From an uncultured SAR116 cluster alpha proteobacterium (GTDB lineage Bacteria > Pseudomonadota > Alphaproteobacteria > Puniceispirillales > Marisalimonadaceae): a DNA stretch of 64,000 bases. How positions within the stretch are numbered: position 1 is the stretch's first letter; each line of letters opens with the position of its first letter. Below the pieces are notes generated by a model. That model did not search any database and was not told where the DNA came from. It worked only from the letters and a program-made list of their open reading frames with translations. Of this stretch, positions 38,052 through 48,117 are shown one piece after another. Location of the stretch: the NCBI GenBank assembly GCA_902537945.1, contig CACBDG010000005.1, positions 1 to 64,000 of the forward strand, read 5' to 3'. A program made the translations under genes and the position numbers.

Positions 38052-38864
38052 TTGAGAAGTATTTTATTTTTACCAACGGATAAAATTGAGAGATTACCAA
38101 AGGCTATAGGATCTGGGGCCGATAAAGTTATTTTTGATTTAGAAGATGGTTTGGCCAATGAAAACAAAGCTATGGGAAGATCTAATTTTGCTGATTTGGC
38201 AAATAGAAATTATGACGGTCAAGCAGATAAGCTATTATTGCGCATTAATGCTTTAGATACTGAAGAGTATCAACATGATATAGAAATGTTAAGGTCTTTA
38301 CCTTCTCTTCCATACTCTATTGCTATTCCTAAAATAGAGTCTGCTAATGAATGTAGGACTTTTTTAAAAGATCTTGGAACTAATATATTAATTTTACCTC
38401 AAATTGAAACGCCGCGTGGTATAGCAACTATTGAAAGTTGGGATTGTTCAAACATAGAGTTTTCTGGAATTGGATTTGGGTCAGCAGATTATTGTGCATC
38501 TACCGGTGGTGATATGGGTAAAGCCAGTTTAGCGTATGGAAGGGGTAAAATTATTAACGCTGCAGCATTATACAACACACTTGCTCTTGATGGTGTATGG
38601 CTAGATTTCAGAGATCCTAATGGATGTAGAGAAGAGACATTATACGTCAAAACTATGGGTTTCAAAGGACGTTTTGCTATACATCCAGATCAGATTAAAC
38701 CTATTCACGATGCTTACAGACCTACTACAGAAGAACTTGAATGGGCAAAAGGTGTTTTAGAGGAAGCAAAAATAGCAGGTTCTGGTGCTTTTAAATATCA
38801 AGGGAAAATGGTTGATGCACCCGTGTTAGCGGTTGCAAGATTGATTATATCAAGGGAGGATTAA
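38052..38864 (+). CDS. CitE-like HpcH/HpaI family lyase (malyl/citramalyl-CoA lyase-like)
   Basis: RSILFLPTDKIERLPKAIGSGADKVIFDLEDGLA...GRFAIHPDQIKPI. Confidence 0.9.
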   Translation: MRSILFLPTDKIERLPKAIGSGADKVIFDLEDGLANENKAMGRSNFADLANRNYDGQADKLLLRINALDTEEYQHDIEMLRSLPSLPYSIAIPKIESANECRTFLKDLGTNILILPQIETPRGIATIESWDCSNIEFSGIGFGSADYCASTGGDMGKASLAYGRGKIINAAALYNTLALDGVWLDFRDPNGCREETLYVKTMGFKGRFAIHPDQIKPIHDAYRPTTEELEWAKGVLEEAKIAGSGAFKYQGKMVDAPVLAVARLIISRED

Positions 38865-39404
38865 ATGGATGAAAATTCTTATGGAATCAAAAAAATAGGA
38901 CCCCAAAGGTATAGAGAAGATCCAGGTAGATATTTTGAAGATTTTCAAGTAGGAGATGTTTATGAGCATTGGCCTGGAAGAACGGTAAGCGAAGCTGATA
39001 ACATATGGTTTACAAATTTAACAATGAACACTCATCCAATTCACTTTGATGCAAATTACGCTTCTAAATCTGAGTTTGGAAAATATTTAGTTAATTCGGC
39101 TTTTACTTTAGCCCTTGTAACCGGAATGTGTGTTAGTGGCACTAGTCAAAAAGCAATAGCAAACTTGGGATGGGAAGAAATAAAAATACCTGCACCTGTG
39201 TTTGTTGGTGATACACTATATTCTGAAACTGAAGTTTTAGACAAAAGGGAATCAAAATCAAGACCCACACAGGGTATTGTGAAGGTAAGACACATTGGTA
39301 AAAATCAAGACAAAGTCGTTGTTATGGATATGGTAAGATCTTTCCTGGTTGCTAAGCGTGGGCATAGTGTAGTTGATGAAATTATTAAAGAAGCAGCAAA
39401 TTAG
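38865..39404 (+). CDS. MaoC-like enoyl-CoA hydratase
   Basis: YFEDFQVGDVYEHWPGRTVSEADNIWFTNLTMNTHPIHFD. Confidence 0.92.
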   Translation: MDENSYGIKKIGPQRYREDPGRYFEDFQVGDVYEHWPGRTVSEADNIWFTNLTMNTHPIHFDANYASKSEFGKYLVNSAFTLALVTGMCVSGTSQKAIANLGWEEIKIPAPVFVGDTLYSETEVLDKRESKSRPTQGIVKVRHIGKNQDKVVVMDMVRSFLVAKRGHSVVDEIIKEAAN

Positions 39405-39415
39405 AGAATAATAAT

Positions 39416-40621
39416 ATGGATTTACCTTTATCAGGAGTCAGGGTAATTGCTTTTGAGCAATATGGAGCGGGACCATTTGGCACTCAATATTTAGCTGATT
39501 TAGGAGCAGACGTAATTAAAGTTGAACCAGCAGGTACAAGTGGTGATTATTTAAGAGCAATTGGTCCTTATTTTATTGATGGTGAAGATAGAAATTCTGC
39601 TTCCAGTATTTTTTTTCAAGCCCTAAATAGAAACAAAAAAAGTATAACATTAGACATACTTTCAGATGATGGAAAAAAAATTCTTCAAAAATTAGTTGAG
39701 AATGCTGACGCAGTCGCGAACAATTTGAGAGGAGATGTTCCAGAAAAACTTGGAATAACTTATGATCAACTTAAACAATTTAATAAATCAATAGTTTCAG
39801 CACATTGTTCTGCGTATGGAAGAGAGGGGCCAAGAAAAAATTGGCCAGGATACGATTATCTAATGCAAGCAGAAGCCGGCTATTTTTCATTGACAGGGGA
39901 ACCTAATGGGCCTCCAGCACGATTTGGTCTTTCAATTGTAGATTATATGTCTGGATTGACAATGTCATTTGGGTTGGTAAGTGCTATTTTATCGGCAAGG
40001 TCAACTGGTGTTGGAAGAGATGTAGATGTAAATTTATTTGATACAGCTATGTTTAATCAAAGCTACATGGCCGCTTGGACTCTTAATACTGATTTTGAAA
40101 GTGAAAGATTAGATAGATCAGCTCATCCAATTTTAGTTCCTTGTCAGTTGTATAAAACTAAAGATGGTTGGATTTACTTAATGTGCAATAAGGAAAGTTT
40201 TTGGCCTATTCTATGTGAAAAATTAGGAAGGGAAGATCTTATTCAAAATACAAATTTTGTTGACTTTGCTTCAAGACAAAAAAATAGAGATGAAATCACT
40301 CAAATTCTTGATAAAGAATTAATGAGAAAAAACACTTCAGAATGGTTGGAAGAATTTGGTGGTGTTGTTCCAGCTGCACCAATTTTGAACTTAAAGGAGT
40401 CTCTAGAAAATCCATTTTTAAAGGACAGAAAAAATATTCAAAAATTAAAAACCAAGAGTGGAATTGATATTAGTCTTTTGAAAACACCAGTTCATGTCTC
40501 AGACAGTAAATTTCAAGATAAAACTGCGCCAGAACTTGGTGAAGACACAGATGATGTCCTCAAAGAGGTTGGTTTTACTAGGGAACAAATAAGTACATTT
40601 AGGACTAAAGGCATAATTTAA
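39416..40621 (+). CDS. CaiB/BaiF family CoA transferase
   Basis: VIAFEQYGAGPFGTQYLADLGADVIKVEPAGTSGDYLR. Confidence 0.92.
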   Translation: MDLPLSGVRVIAFEQYGAGPFGTQYLADLGADVIKVEPAGTSGDYLRAIGPYFIDGEDRNSASSIFFQALNRNKKSITLDILSDDGKKILQKLVENADAVANNLRGDVPEKLGITYDQLKQFNKSIVSAHCSAYGREGPRKNWPGYDYLMQAEAGYFSLTGEPNGPPARFGLSIVDYMSGLTMSFGLVSAILSARSTGVGRDVDVNLFDTAMFNQSYMAAWTLNTDFESERLDRSAHPILVPCQLYKTKDGWIYLMCNKESFWPILCEKLGREDLIQNTNFVDFASRQKNRDEITQILDKELMRKNTSEWLEEFGGVVPAAPILNLKESLENPFLKDRKNIQKLKTKSGIDISLLKTPVHVSDSKFQDKTAPELGEDTDDVLKEVGFTREQISTFRTKGII

Positions 40622-40686
40622 CTAAATTACATAACATATTAACTAATTTATAGGATTTATTACAATTAAAGGTTTACCTCAAAAGC

Positions 40687-40696
40687 ATAACGTTAT
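40687..40696. promoter_or_regulatory. Palindrome ATAACGTTAT upstream of dctP-like gene (candidate operator)
   Basis: Perfect 10-bp palindrome 34 bp before the dctP ATG. Confidence 0.3.
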
Positions 40697-40729
40697 AGTT
40701 TGTGATTCTAAATATTTGGAGGAAATTTA

Positions 40730-41899
40730 ATGAAATTAAATAAATTATCATTAGTTGGTGTAGCTGGTGCAGTTGCACTAACGTTCGCAGCTGGAACTAA
40801 TTTAGCTTTAGCTGATGGACATAAAGTTAAGCCTATCAAGATGCGTTGGGCTTCTGACCATTCAGGTCCACCACACCCTGCTGCTATTGCAGAGATGCGT
40901 TTTGCTGAAGAAGTTGAAAGAAGAATTCCTGGAAGTAAAGTTCAAATTTATTGGGCAAAGTCTCTATACAATGTTCCTAAAGGCACGCAAGCCTTAACAA
41001 AAGGTAACCTTGAAATGATGACTGGACAGTTTGGAAAAACTTCTAGTGTTGAGCCATATGCAAATACTATAGTTGGCGCCGGAAAGTTAACTTCACCTGG
41101 TGCTATTCAAGGTCTTGATGGAACAAAGACATTTGCTGCAATCAAAAAAGTTATGAATGACAAGCATGGTATTACTGTCTTTGGTTCCGGTCATTTAAGT
41201 ATGTACATGGGTGCTGGAGCTGTAAAAAGCAGAATGTTAGTCCCTTCTGATTTTGCTGGTAAAAAGGTAAGAAGTATGGGACCTGCGGAAAATGCATTGT
41301 TAGGTGCTTTAGGTGCAAACCCAACTACAATGGCTTTTGGTGATGTTCCGCCTGCTCTTCAAACTGGAGTTATTGATGGACTGCTAACAAGTTTAGGTGG
41401 ATTTAATGCTACCAAAGAACAAGCTCCATATTTTACAGTTGCTGGTATCAATGGTATTGTTGGTGACTATTACTGGATTGGTGCATCTAACAAGTGGTGG
41501 GCTACATTAGACAAAAAGCAAAAGGCAGTTTTAACTGATATTATCATGAATGATTTTATCCCTTACCAAAAGGCTATTAACTTTTGTAATGATAAAAGAT
41601 TAGTTGATAAGTTTAAAGTAACAGATAAATCTAAGCCAGGTATCTATGTTATGAGCCCAAAAGAAGCAGGTGTTCTTCAAGCAAAAGAAGGTGGTGCAAC
41701 TAACAAGTGGATTAAGTCAAAAGTTGATGATGCTGGTGACAAGCTAGTTGATCAGTTTACAGCAGAAGCTAAGGCGCTAGTTGCTGCTAATCCAATGGGT
41801 TCAAGCCAATTAGAAAAAACCGACTGTTCAGCTTTTGCCTCAGACTTCGCTAAGTATGCTAAGGGAACAGCTTTATACAAGAAAAAGTCTAGAAAATAA
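40730..41899 (+). CDS. dctP: TRAP transporter substrate-binding protein (DctP family)
   Basis: Signal peptide; MRWASDHSGPPHPAAIAEMRFAEEVERRIPGSKVQIYWAKSLYN...GDVPPALQTGVIDG. Confidence 0.92.
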   Translation: MKLNKLSLVGVAGAVALTFAAGTNLALADGHKVKPIKMRWASDHSGPPHPAAIAEMRFAEEVERRIPGSKVQIYWAKSLYNVPKGTQALTKGNLEMMTGQFGKTSSVEPYANTIVGAGKLTSPGAIQGLDGTKTFAAIKKVMNDKHGITVFGSGHLSMYMGAGAVKSRMLVPSDFAGKKVRSMGPAENALLGALGANPTTMAFGDVPPALQTGVIDGLLTSLGGFNATKEQAPYFTVAGINGIVGDYYWIGASNKWWATLDKKQKAVLTDIIMNDFIPYQKAINFCNDKRLVDKFKVTDKSKPGIYVMSPKEAGVLQAKEGGATNKWIKSKVDDAGDKLVDQFTAEAKALVAANPMGSSQLEKTDCSAFASDFAKYAKGTALYKKKSRK

Positions 41900-41909
41900 T
41901 TTTTTTAAG

Positions 41910-41940
41910 AAGGCCTGGCACATGTCAGGCCTTTTTATTT
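41910..41940 (+). terminator. Stem-loop with T tract between dctP and dctQ (attenuator-type terminator)
   Basis: AAGGCCTG-GCACATGT-CAGGCCTT followed by TTTATTT. Confidence 0.85.
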
Positions 41941-41942
41941 AG

Positions 41943-42503
41943 TTGATTATCATGGATAATTTTTACAAAATCTCAAACAAAATTCAGTCTTTAATCACTG
42001 CTGTATTAGGTAGGTGTTCTGCTTTCTTAATGATAGCTGTCACCCTCTTTGCGTTAGCTGAAATTATTAGAAGATATATTTTTGGTGTTGTTTTTGAATG
42101 GGGTCAAGATGCTGTTATATACATGATGGTATCTTCAGTTGCCTTTTACATTTGTGTAACACAGATTAACAGAAATCACCTTGTAATGAGTGCTGTTTTA
42201 CAACTTTTAAATACAAAAGGTTTTCACAGAACAGTAGGTTTTTGTAAAATTTTTGTTTCTCTCTTTGTTTCTGTATTCACTGGTTCCTTGACTTATACAG
42301 CGTATTCAACAGTTGAATATTCAATACAGATTGGTGAAAGATCTGAGAGTTTATTTTTCTTTATGTGGCCATTTTATTTTATACTTGCCTTAGGTATGGG
42401 CTTAATGTCTTTAGTAGCCTTTCTTCAATTTATTGAAGATATACATAGTTATATAAAGGGCGACCATTTTACTGCAGAAGTTGAAGCTGCTACAGATGTA
42501 TAA
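41943..42503 (+). CDS. dctQ: TRAP transporter small permease (DctQ family)
   Basis: 4-TM protein; AEIIRRYIFGVVFEWGQDAVIYMMV. Confidence 0.88.
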   Translation: MIIMDNFYKISNKIQSLITAVLGRCSAFLMIAVTLFALAEIIRRYIFGVVFEWGQDAVIYMMVSSVAFYICVTQINRNHLVMSAVLQLLNTKGFHRTVGFCKIFVSLFVSVFTGSLTYTAYSTVEYSIQIGERSESLFFFMWPFYFILALGMGLMSLVAFLQFIEDIHSYIKGDHFTAEVEAATDV

Positions 42504-42524
42504 TATTAATAATACAGGAAATGT

Positions 42525-43811
42525 ATGATGTGGGCTTTAGGAGGGTCTTTATTTAGTCTATTATTTGCTGGAGCACCTATTGGTATTGCTTTAGCAGGAG
42601 CAACCGCTCTTCTTGTTTTATTTGATGATTTCTTAACTTACTCTACATTATTTGAAGCTTTTTTTAGCTTTCTTACTAAATATACATTAGTAGCTATTCC
42701 ATTTTTTATTTTTGCAGGTTTTTTAATGGAAAAAACTGGTTTAGTTGCGAGTCTTTTTAAATTTGCTGATTCAATAGTGGGATGGGTTCCAGGTGGCTTT
42801 GCTTATGCAACATTGCTTGCAGCTGTTTTATTTGGAGCAATTTCTGGTTCATCCACAGCAATGGCTGCTGCAATGAGTGTTATAGCTTATCCCGAATTAA
42901 TTAAAAGAGGTTATCCAAAATGGATGGCTGCGGGAGTTATTGCATCCGCAGGTGGTATAGCGCTTCTTATCCCTCCAAGTATAACCTTGATTCTTTTTGG
43001 TGTCATAACAGAAATGTCTATAGTTGATTTATTTTTCGCAGGTATAATACCTGGATTGATGTTGGCTATGAGTGATGCAGTTATAATTGTTAGTGTTTCA
43101 CTTTTTATTAAACTACCTCGAGGGAAATTTGATTTATGTGAAGTTTGGAGGTGTTTCAAAGAAGCTCTTCCTGCTTTGTTAATGCCCGTAATTATTTTAG
43201 GTGGTTTATATGGAGGTTTATTTACGCCTACTGAAGCAGGTGCTGCTGCAGCTAGTTATGCTCTTTTTTATGGTTTAATATTTAAAAGGAAAACATTTGC
43301 GAAGGAATTAATGCCGACAACTTTAAGAACTATGAATCTTACTGCAGTTGTATTTTTTCTATTGGGTTGTGTTGGTATCTTCCAATTTTATCTTGCAAAT
43401 ATGGGTTGGCCTCAAATGATTGCTGAATGGGCTGGTGAATTGGGTCTGAGTAAAACAGGGTTTTTATTTGCCCTTATGGGATCGTTACTGTTCTTATCCA
43501 TGTTTCTTACAGGTGTAGCTATTTTAGTTTTAACTGTACCTATATATTTCCCTGTTGCTTTGGCTCTTGGCGTGGACCCAATTCATTTAGGGATTTTAAC
43601 TGCATTATGCATTGAAATTGGCAGTGTTATACCTCCTGTTGGTCTAAATTTATTTGCTGTGAGTGGGGTAACAGGGTTACCAGTAACAACTGTTATAAAA
43701 GGATCATTTCCATTTTGTATCTCTGATACAGTTGTCTTAATTATAGTTCTGCTATTCCCAGCATTGGCATTAACATTACCAGAACTTTTAGTTGAATCTC
43801 ATTTTAAATAA
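42525..43811 (+). CDS. dctM: TRAP transporter large permease (DctM family)
   Basis: FAGAPIGIALAGA...FGAISGSSTAMAAAMSVIAYPELIKRGYPKWMAAGVIASAGGIALLIPPS. Confidence 0.93.
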   Translation: MMWALGGSLFSLLFAGAPIGIALAGATALLVLFDDFLTYSTLFEAFFSFLTKYTLVAIPFFIFAGFLMEKTGLVASLFKFADSIVGWVPGGFAYATLLAAVLFGAISGSSTAMAAAMSVIAYPELIKRGYPKWMAAGVIASAGGIALLIPPSITLILFGVITEMSIVDLFFAGIIPGLMLAMSDAVIIVSVSLFIKLPRGKFDLCEVWRCFKEALPALLMPVIILGGLYGGLFTPTEAGAAAASYALFYGLIFKRKTFAKELMPTTLRTMNLTAVVFFLLGCVGIFQFYLANMGWPQMIAEWAGELGLSKTGFLFALMGSLLFLSMFLTGVAILVLTVPIYFPVALALGVDPIHLGILTALCIEIGSVIPPVGLNLFAVSGVTGLPVTTVIKGSFPFCISDTVVLIIVLLFPALALTLPELLVESHFK

Positions 43812-45082
43812 GCTTTATAGATTTCATTAGAGAAGTCTAATAGCTTGTCATCATTCCCAAATTTTGTCACTAGCTGACAACCAATAGGTAGCCCTTGATC
43901 ACCTGTAAAAAGCGGAAGTGTTATACATGGGTTCCCATTTAGTGACCATGTTGTATTAAATATTGGTGATCCAGTATAATCTAGTCCCTTTAACGCTTCC
44001 CCTGGCGCACTAGGGGTAATAATCAAATCTATTTCATTGAAAACAGTTTCAACTTGATTTTTGAGAATAAAAAGTTCTTTCATTGCAATTTTGTATTGTT
44101 TATTGGTAACCTGATTTCCATCATTAAGTCTACCGTTTCTCAACTGATCACTTAGTTCATCATAATGATTAAATCTTTCATGAGATATTGATCTTTTAAA
44201 TTCATATCCACTTATATCTAAATGAAGTGCATCAGATTTTGAAATAAGGTTATCAATTTCTAAATCAATTACATTTAATTTATCTGAACGAAGTAAATTA
44301 AGAAAATGCTCAAAAGCTTCCTTTGTAGAATCATCAGTTTTATCCCAGTGTGGTGTTCTTACAAATCCAATTTTAATTTTGCTTAAATCTACATTTTGTA
44401 TTGAAACTAATTCTTCTTCGAGAAGGATTGATCGAAAAAGTGCAATATCTTCTACTGACCTAGACATCAATCCTAAAGTATCAATTGATGGAGAATTTGG
44501 TAGAATGCCTGATTTATCAAAATCACCATAAGATGGTTTATACCCAATAACTCCGCAGTAAGCGGCAGGTCTTATTACCGACCCAGTAGTTTGTGTGCCA
44601 AAACAAACAGGTGCCATCATAGATGCTACAGCTGCAGCCGATCCAGAACTTGAGCCTCCTGGTGTAAAATCTTTATTATGTGGGTTCGTTGTTAATCCAG
44701 GTGCTCGGTGTCCTAATTCCGTTGAAACAGTCTTACCTATAAATATGCAACCTGATTGTTTTGCAACAGCTACCGAAGAAGCATCTCTCATAGGAACATT
44801 ATTTTGATAAAAATTAGTTCCAAATCCAGTTGGTGTATTGCTTGCATCAATTATATCTTTAATTCCAAATGGAATTCCAAGTTGTGATTTATCATTTTCA
44901 TTATCTAACTGCTTGGCTTTTTCTAAAGCTCTATCTTCATCCAAGTACACCCAAGCTTTTATAAGATCTTCTTTTTCACGGATTCTTTCGAAACAACTTT
45001 GTACCCACTCATACCTTGATAACTTATAGTTACCAATCATTTTAATTGCATCAGTTGCAGTTAATTCAAAAGGATTTGTCAT
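43799..45082 (-). CDS. Amidase signature family protein
   Basis: GIPFGIKDIIDA...PGGSSSGSAAAVASMMAPVCFGTQTTGSVIRPAAYCGVIGYKPS. Confidence 0.93.
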   Translation of the reverse strand: MTNPFELTATDAIKMIGNYKLSRYEWVQSCFERIREKEDLIKAWVYLDEDRALEKAKQLDNENDKSQLGIPFGIKDIIDASNTPTGFGTNFYQNNVPMRDASSVAVAKQSGCIFIGKTVSTELGHRAPGLTTNPHNKDFTPGGSSSGSAAAVASMMAPVCFGTQTTGSVIRPAAYCGVIGYKPSYGDFDKSGILPNSPSIDTLGLMSRSVEDIALFRSILLEEELVSIQNVDLSKIKIGFVRTPHWDKTDDSTKEAFEHFLNLLRSDKLNVIDLEIDNLISKSDALHLDISGYEFKRSISHERFNHYDELSDQLRNGRLNDGNQVTNKQYKIAMKELFILKNQVETVFNEIDLIITPSAPGEALKGLDYTGSPIFNTTWSLNGNPCITLPLFTGDQGLPIGCQLVTKFGNDDKLLDFSNEIYKAYLK

Positions 45083-45187
45083 GGTATTTTCTCATATGAT
45101 TTTAATAACGATATTTTAATGATTATTTTTTAGTTTTGTAAAATGAAATTTTAGTTTAACCTTTTCAATATATTTTGGGAGAAATAA

Positions 45188-46570
45188 ATGGAAAATATGA
45201 CCGAAAAGTTTGCTGAGTTTTGTGCCGAAATTAGATACGAAAATTTATCTTCAGACGTTATAAAAAGAACAAAATTGTTAATTCTTGATACTGTTGGAAT
45301 AATAATACGAGCAAGACATGATGCAGAATCAACTGCTAGTTTAGTCGCAGCAATCGATAGATTAGAAATGAGTAAAGGAAGTTGCCAAGTTTTTTCAGAT
45401 AAAAATAGTTACTCTCCAAGTGCAGCTGCTCTACTTAATGGAACTTTAGCTCATTCTCTTGATTTTGATGACACTCATGCAGAAGCTTCTTTACATTCCA
45501 GTGCCCCAATACTTTCTGCCGCCTTGGCTGCAGCACAAATGAATAAATCATCAGGACAAGAGTTAATAACAGCATGTATTGCTGGTTATGAAATACAAAT
45601 AAGACTTGGATTAGCTGGCGGCTCATCAGCGCATTATAAAAAAGGATTTCATCCAACTGCTACATGTGGTGTGTTTGGTGCTGTAGCTTCAGCAGGCTAC
45701 CTTATGGGCTTAACAAAAGATCAGTTTGTTTCTGCATTTGGAATAGCCCTAAGTCAATCAGCTGGATCGATGCAATTTTTAACAGATGGTGCTTGGACAA
45801 AAAGATCGCATGTAGGACAAGCAGCACAGAATGGTCTAAATTGTGCAACAATGGCGGTGGAAGGATTCAAAGGTCCTTCTCAAGCTTTTGAGGGTCAGTG
45901 GGGTTATTTGCATGCATACGCTTCAGGAGGAGATTTAAAAAAAGCATTGGAAGGTTTAGGTAGCAAATTTGAAACACTTAACTTAGGAGTAAAACCTTAT
46001 CCATCTTGTAGATATAGTCATGCAGCAATTGATGGCATAATAGATCTAAAAAAAGAATTGGATTTCTCTATTGATGATTTGGATGATATTGATATTGGTC
46101 TGTCAGAAACAGCACTGAACATTATTGGATATCCTCTAGAGGACAAACAGAATCCAAAAAGTATTGTTGATGGGCAATTTTCAATGCCTTTTTGTGCAGC
46201 CGTTGCGGCCAAAAGTGGTGGATTAAAGTGGGACGATTATAAAGATCATTTAAACAATAATGAAACACTCGCATTATGTAACAAAGTAAAAGTAAATCCG
46301 GATAAAGATGCTGAGAAGTGCTGTCCAGAATTTATGAGTGCAAAGGTAAAAATGGTGGTAAAAGGAAAGACTTATGAAAAGTTTGTAAAAATTCCAAAAG
46401 GAGAACCAGAAAACTTTATGAAAGACGAAGAATTCATATCAAAGTTTAAAGGTTTAACAAAACCATATTTATCAAATGAAAGAGTTAACCAGTTGACAGA
46501 TTTAATGCTTAAAATTGATCAAGCAAATAATGTCAATTCAATATTTGAGTATAGTCAGATAGATCTATAA
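45188..46570 (+). CDS. MmgE/PrpD family protein
   Basis: ALLNGTLAHSLDFDDTHAEASLHSSAPILSAALAAAQ...GFHPTATCGVFGA. Confidence 0.9.
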   Translation: MENMTEKFAEFCAEIRYENLSSDVIKRTKLLILDTVGIIIRARHDAESTASLVAAIDRLEMSKGSCQVFSDKNSYSPSAAALLNGTLAHSLDFDDTHAEASLHSSAPILSAALAAAQMNKSSGQELITACIAGYEIQIRLGLAGGSSAHYKKGFHPTATCGVFGAVASAGYLMGLTKDQFVSAFGIALSQSAGSMQFLTDGAWTKRSHVGQAAQNGLNCATMAVEGFKGPSQAFEGQWGYLHAYASGGDLKKALEGLGSKFETLNLGVKPYPSCRYSHAAIDGIIDLKKELDFSIDDLDDIDIGLSETALNIIGYPLEDKQNPKSIVDGQFSMPFCAAVAAKSGGLKWDDYKDHLNNNETLALCNKVKVNPDKDAEKCCPEFMSAKVKMVVKGKTYEKFVKIPKGEPENFMKDEEFISKFKGLTKPYLSNERVNQLTDLMLKIDQANNVNSIFEYSQIDL

Positions 46571-46591
46571 TCATTAATTTAGGAGATATTA

Positions 46592-47764
46592 ATGAATGAA
46601 CATAAAATAATTGAAGTCGAAAATGAAAAATCAGACTCTGAAGATAATTTAATAATAGAATCTGTAAATAAATTCTTAGAAAAAGATGTAAAGCCTTATG
46701 TAAAAGAATTTGAGTCACAAGATAAATATCCACAAGATATTGCTGATAAAATGGCAGATTTAGGTCTATTTGGTGCTACAATTTCCCCTAAGTATGGTGG
46801 TTTAGGTTTATCAGCAGTTACTTACTCAAAAATTGTAGAAAATGTGTCAGCCGTATGGATGTCAGTTTCTGGTATTTTTAACTCTCATCTTATAATGTGT
46901 GCTGCTGTAGAAAGATTTGGCACTGAAGAGATGAAAAGATATTATCTTCCTAAGTTTGCAACCGGAGAGATAAGAGGTGGTATCGCACTTACGGAACCAG
47001 ATTGTGGTACTGACCTTCAATCGATAAAAACCAAAGCAAAAAAAGTTGGGAACGAATATATTATTGATGGTACAAAAACATGGATAACAAACTCAGTTCA
47101 AGGAACTATTTTAGCTGTTTTAGTAAAAACGAATACTGAAATTCAACCAGCCCATAAAGGTATGAGTTTAATTCTTGTTGAAAAGAAAGATGGATTTATA
47201 TCAAGAAAACTAAAAAAATTGGGTTACAGGGGAATTGATACAGGAGAAGTTCAACTTGAAAATGTAAAAGTACCAACTTCTAATTTGATTGGTGAAATAG
47301 AAGGAAAAGGGCTCAAACAAATTTTGGCGGGCCTTGAATTAGGAAGAATTAATGTAGCTGCACGTGGCGTCGGTGTGGCTAGAGCCTCTCTCGAAGATTC
47401 AATAGAATATGCAAAAATAAGGAAGACATTTGGAAAACCAATTAGTGAACACCAAGCAATTCAAATTAAATTAGCTGAGATGGCAACGAAACTCGAAGCT
47501 TCTAGGTTACTAACTGAACAAGCAGCAAAGGCATATGATTCTGGTAATAGATCAGATTTACAAGCTGGAATGGCAAAGCTTTTTGCTACTGAAACAGCAT
47601 TATTTAACTCTACAGAAGCAATGAGAATTCATGGAGGATTTGGGTATTCACCGGAGTATAACATTGAGAGATATTATAGGGATGCTCCTTTGTTGGCTAT
47701 TGGTGAGGGAACAAATGAGCTGCAGAAATTGATTATAGCTAAGCAACTTGTGTCTGAAAATTAA
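46592..47764 (+). CDS. Acyl-CoA dehydrogenase
   Basis: IALTEPDCGTDLQSIKTKAKK...IHGGFGYSPEYNIERYYRDAPLLAIGEGTNELQ. Confidence 0.93.
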   Translation: MNEHKIIEVENEKSDSEDNLIIESVNKFLEKDVKPYVKEFESQDKYPQDIADKMADLGLFGATISPKYGGLGLSAVTYSKIVENVSAVWMSVSGIFNSHLIMCAAVERFGTEEMKRYYLPKFATGEIRGGIALTEPDCGTDLQSIKTKAKKVGNEYIIDGTKTWITNSVQGTILAVLVKTNTEIQPAHKGMSLILVEKKDGFISRKLKKLGYRGIDTGEVQLENVKVPTSNLIGEIEGKGLKQILAGLELGRINVAARGVGVARASLEDSIEYAKIRKTFGKPISEHQAIQIKLAEMATKLEASRLLTEQAAKAYDSGNRSDLQAGMAKLFATETALFNSTEAMRIHGGFGYSPEYNIERYYRDAPLLAIGEGTNELQKLIIAKQLVSEN

Positions 47765-47769
47765 AATAT

Positions 47770-48117
47770 CTAAGATAAAAATATTCCAACGCTAAAGAAG
47801 AGCACTCCTATTGCTAACCCCAAAATTGGTTTTTTTGGGAAAAATAAAAATATAATTATACCAATTAAAAAAGGTACTATTCTTTCAATCAATTCAGTTT
47901 CGGCTAATGCTCCTGTTGGAAAAATTATAATTCTAGTCATTAAAGCAGTCGTCATAGCAAATGCAATAGCATTGATCCATTTTGCAAAAAAACTATCTTT
48001 TTGTATTTTACTAGATAAAACAACTCCTAAAAATCTCCAAACAAAAATACCTGAGCTAGCCACTAAAAGCATTGTCCAAGGCATTATTTCAGGTATAATT
48101 ATTGAACTCTCATACAT
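47770..48117 (-). CDS. azlD: AzlD family protein (second copy)
   Basis: 115 aa membrane protein overlapping the azlC-like gene; WRFLGVVLSSKI...WINAIAFAMTTALMTRIIIFP. Confidence 0.75.
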   Translation of the reverse strand: MYESSIIIPEIMPWTMLLVASSGIFVWRFLGVVLSSKIQKDSFFAKWINAIAFAMTTALMTRIIIFPTGALAETELIERIVPFLIGIIIFLFFPKKPILGLAIGVLFFSVGIFLS

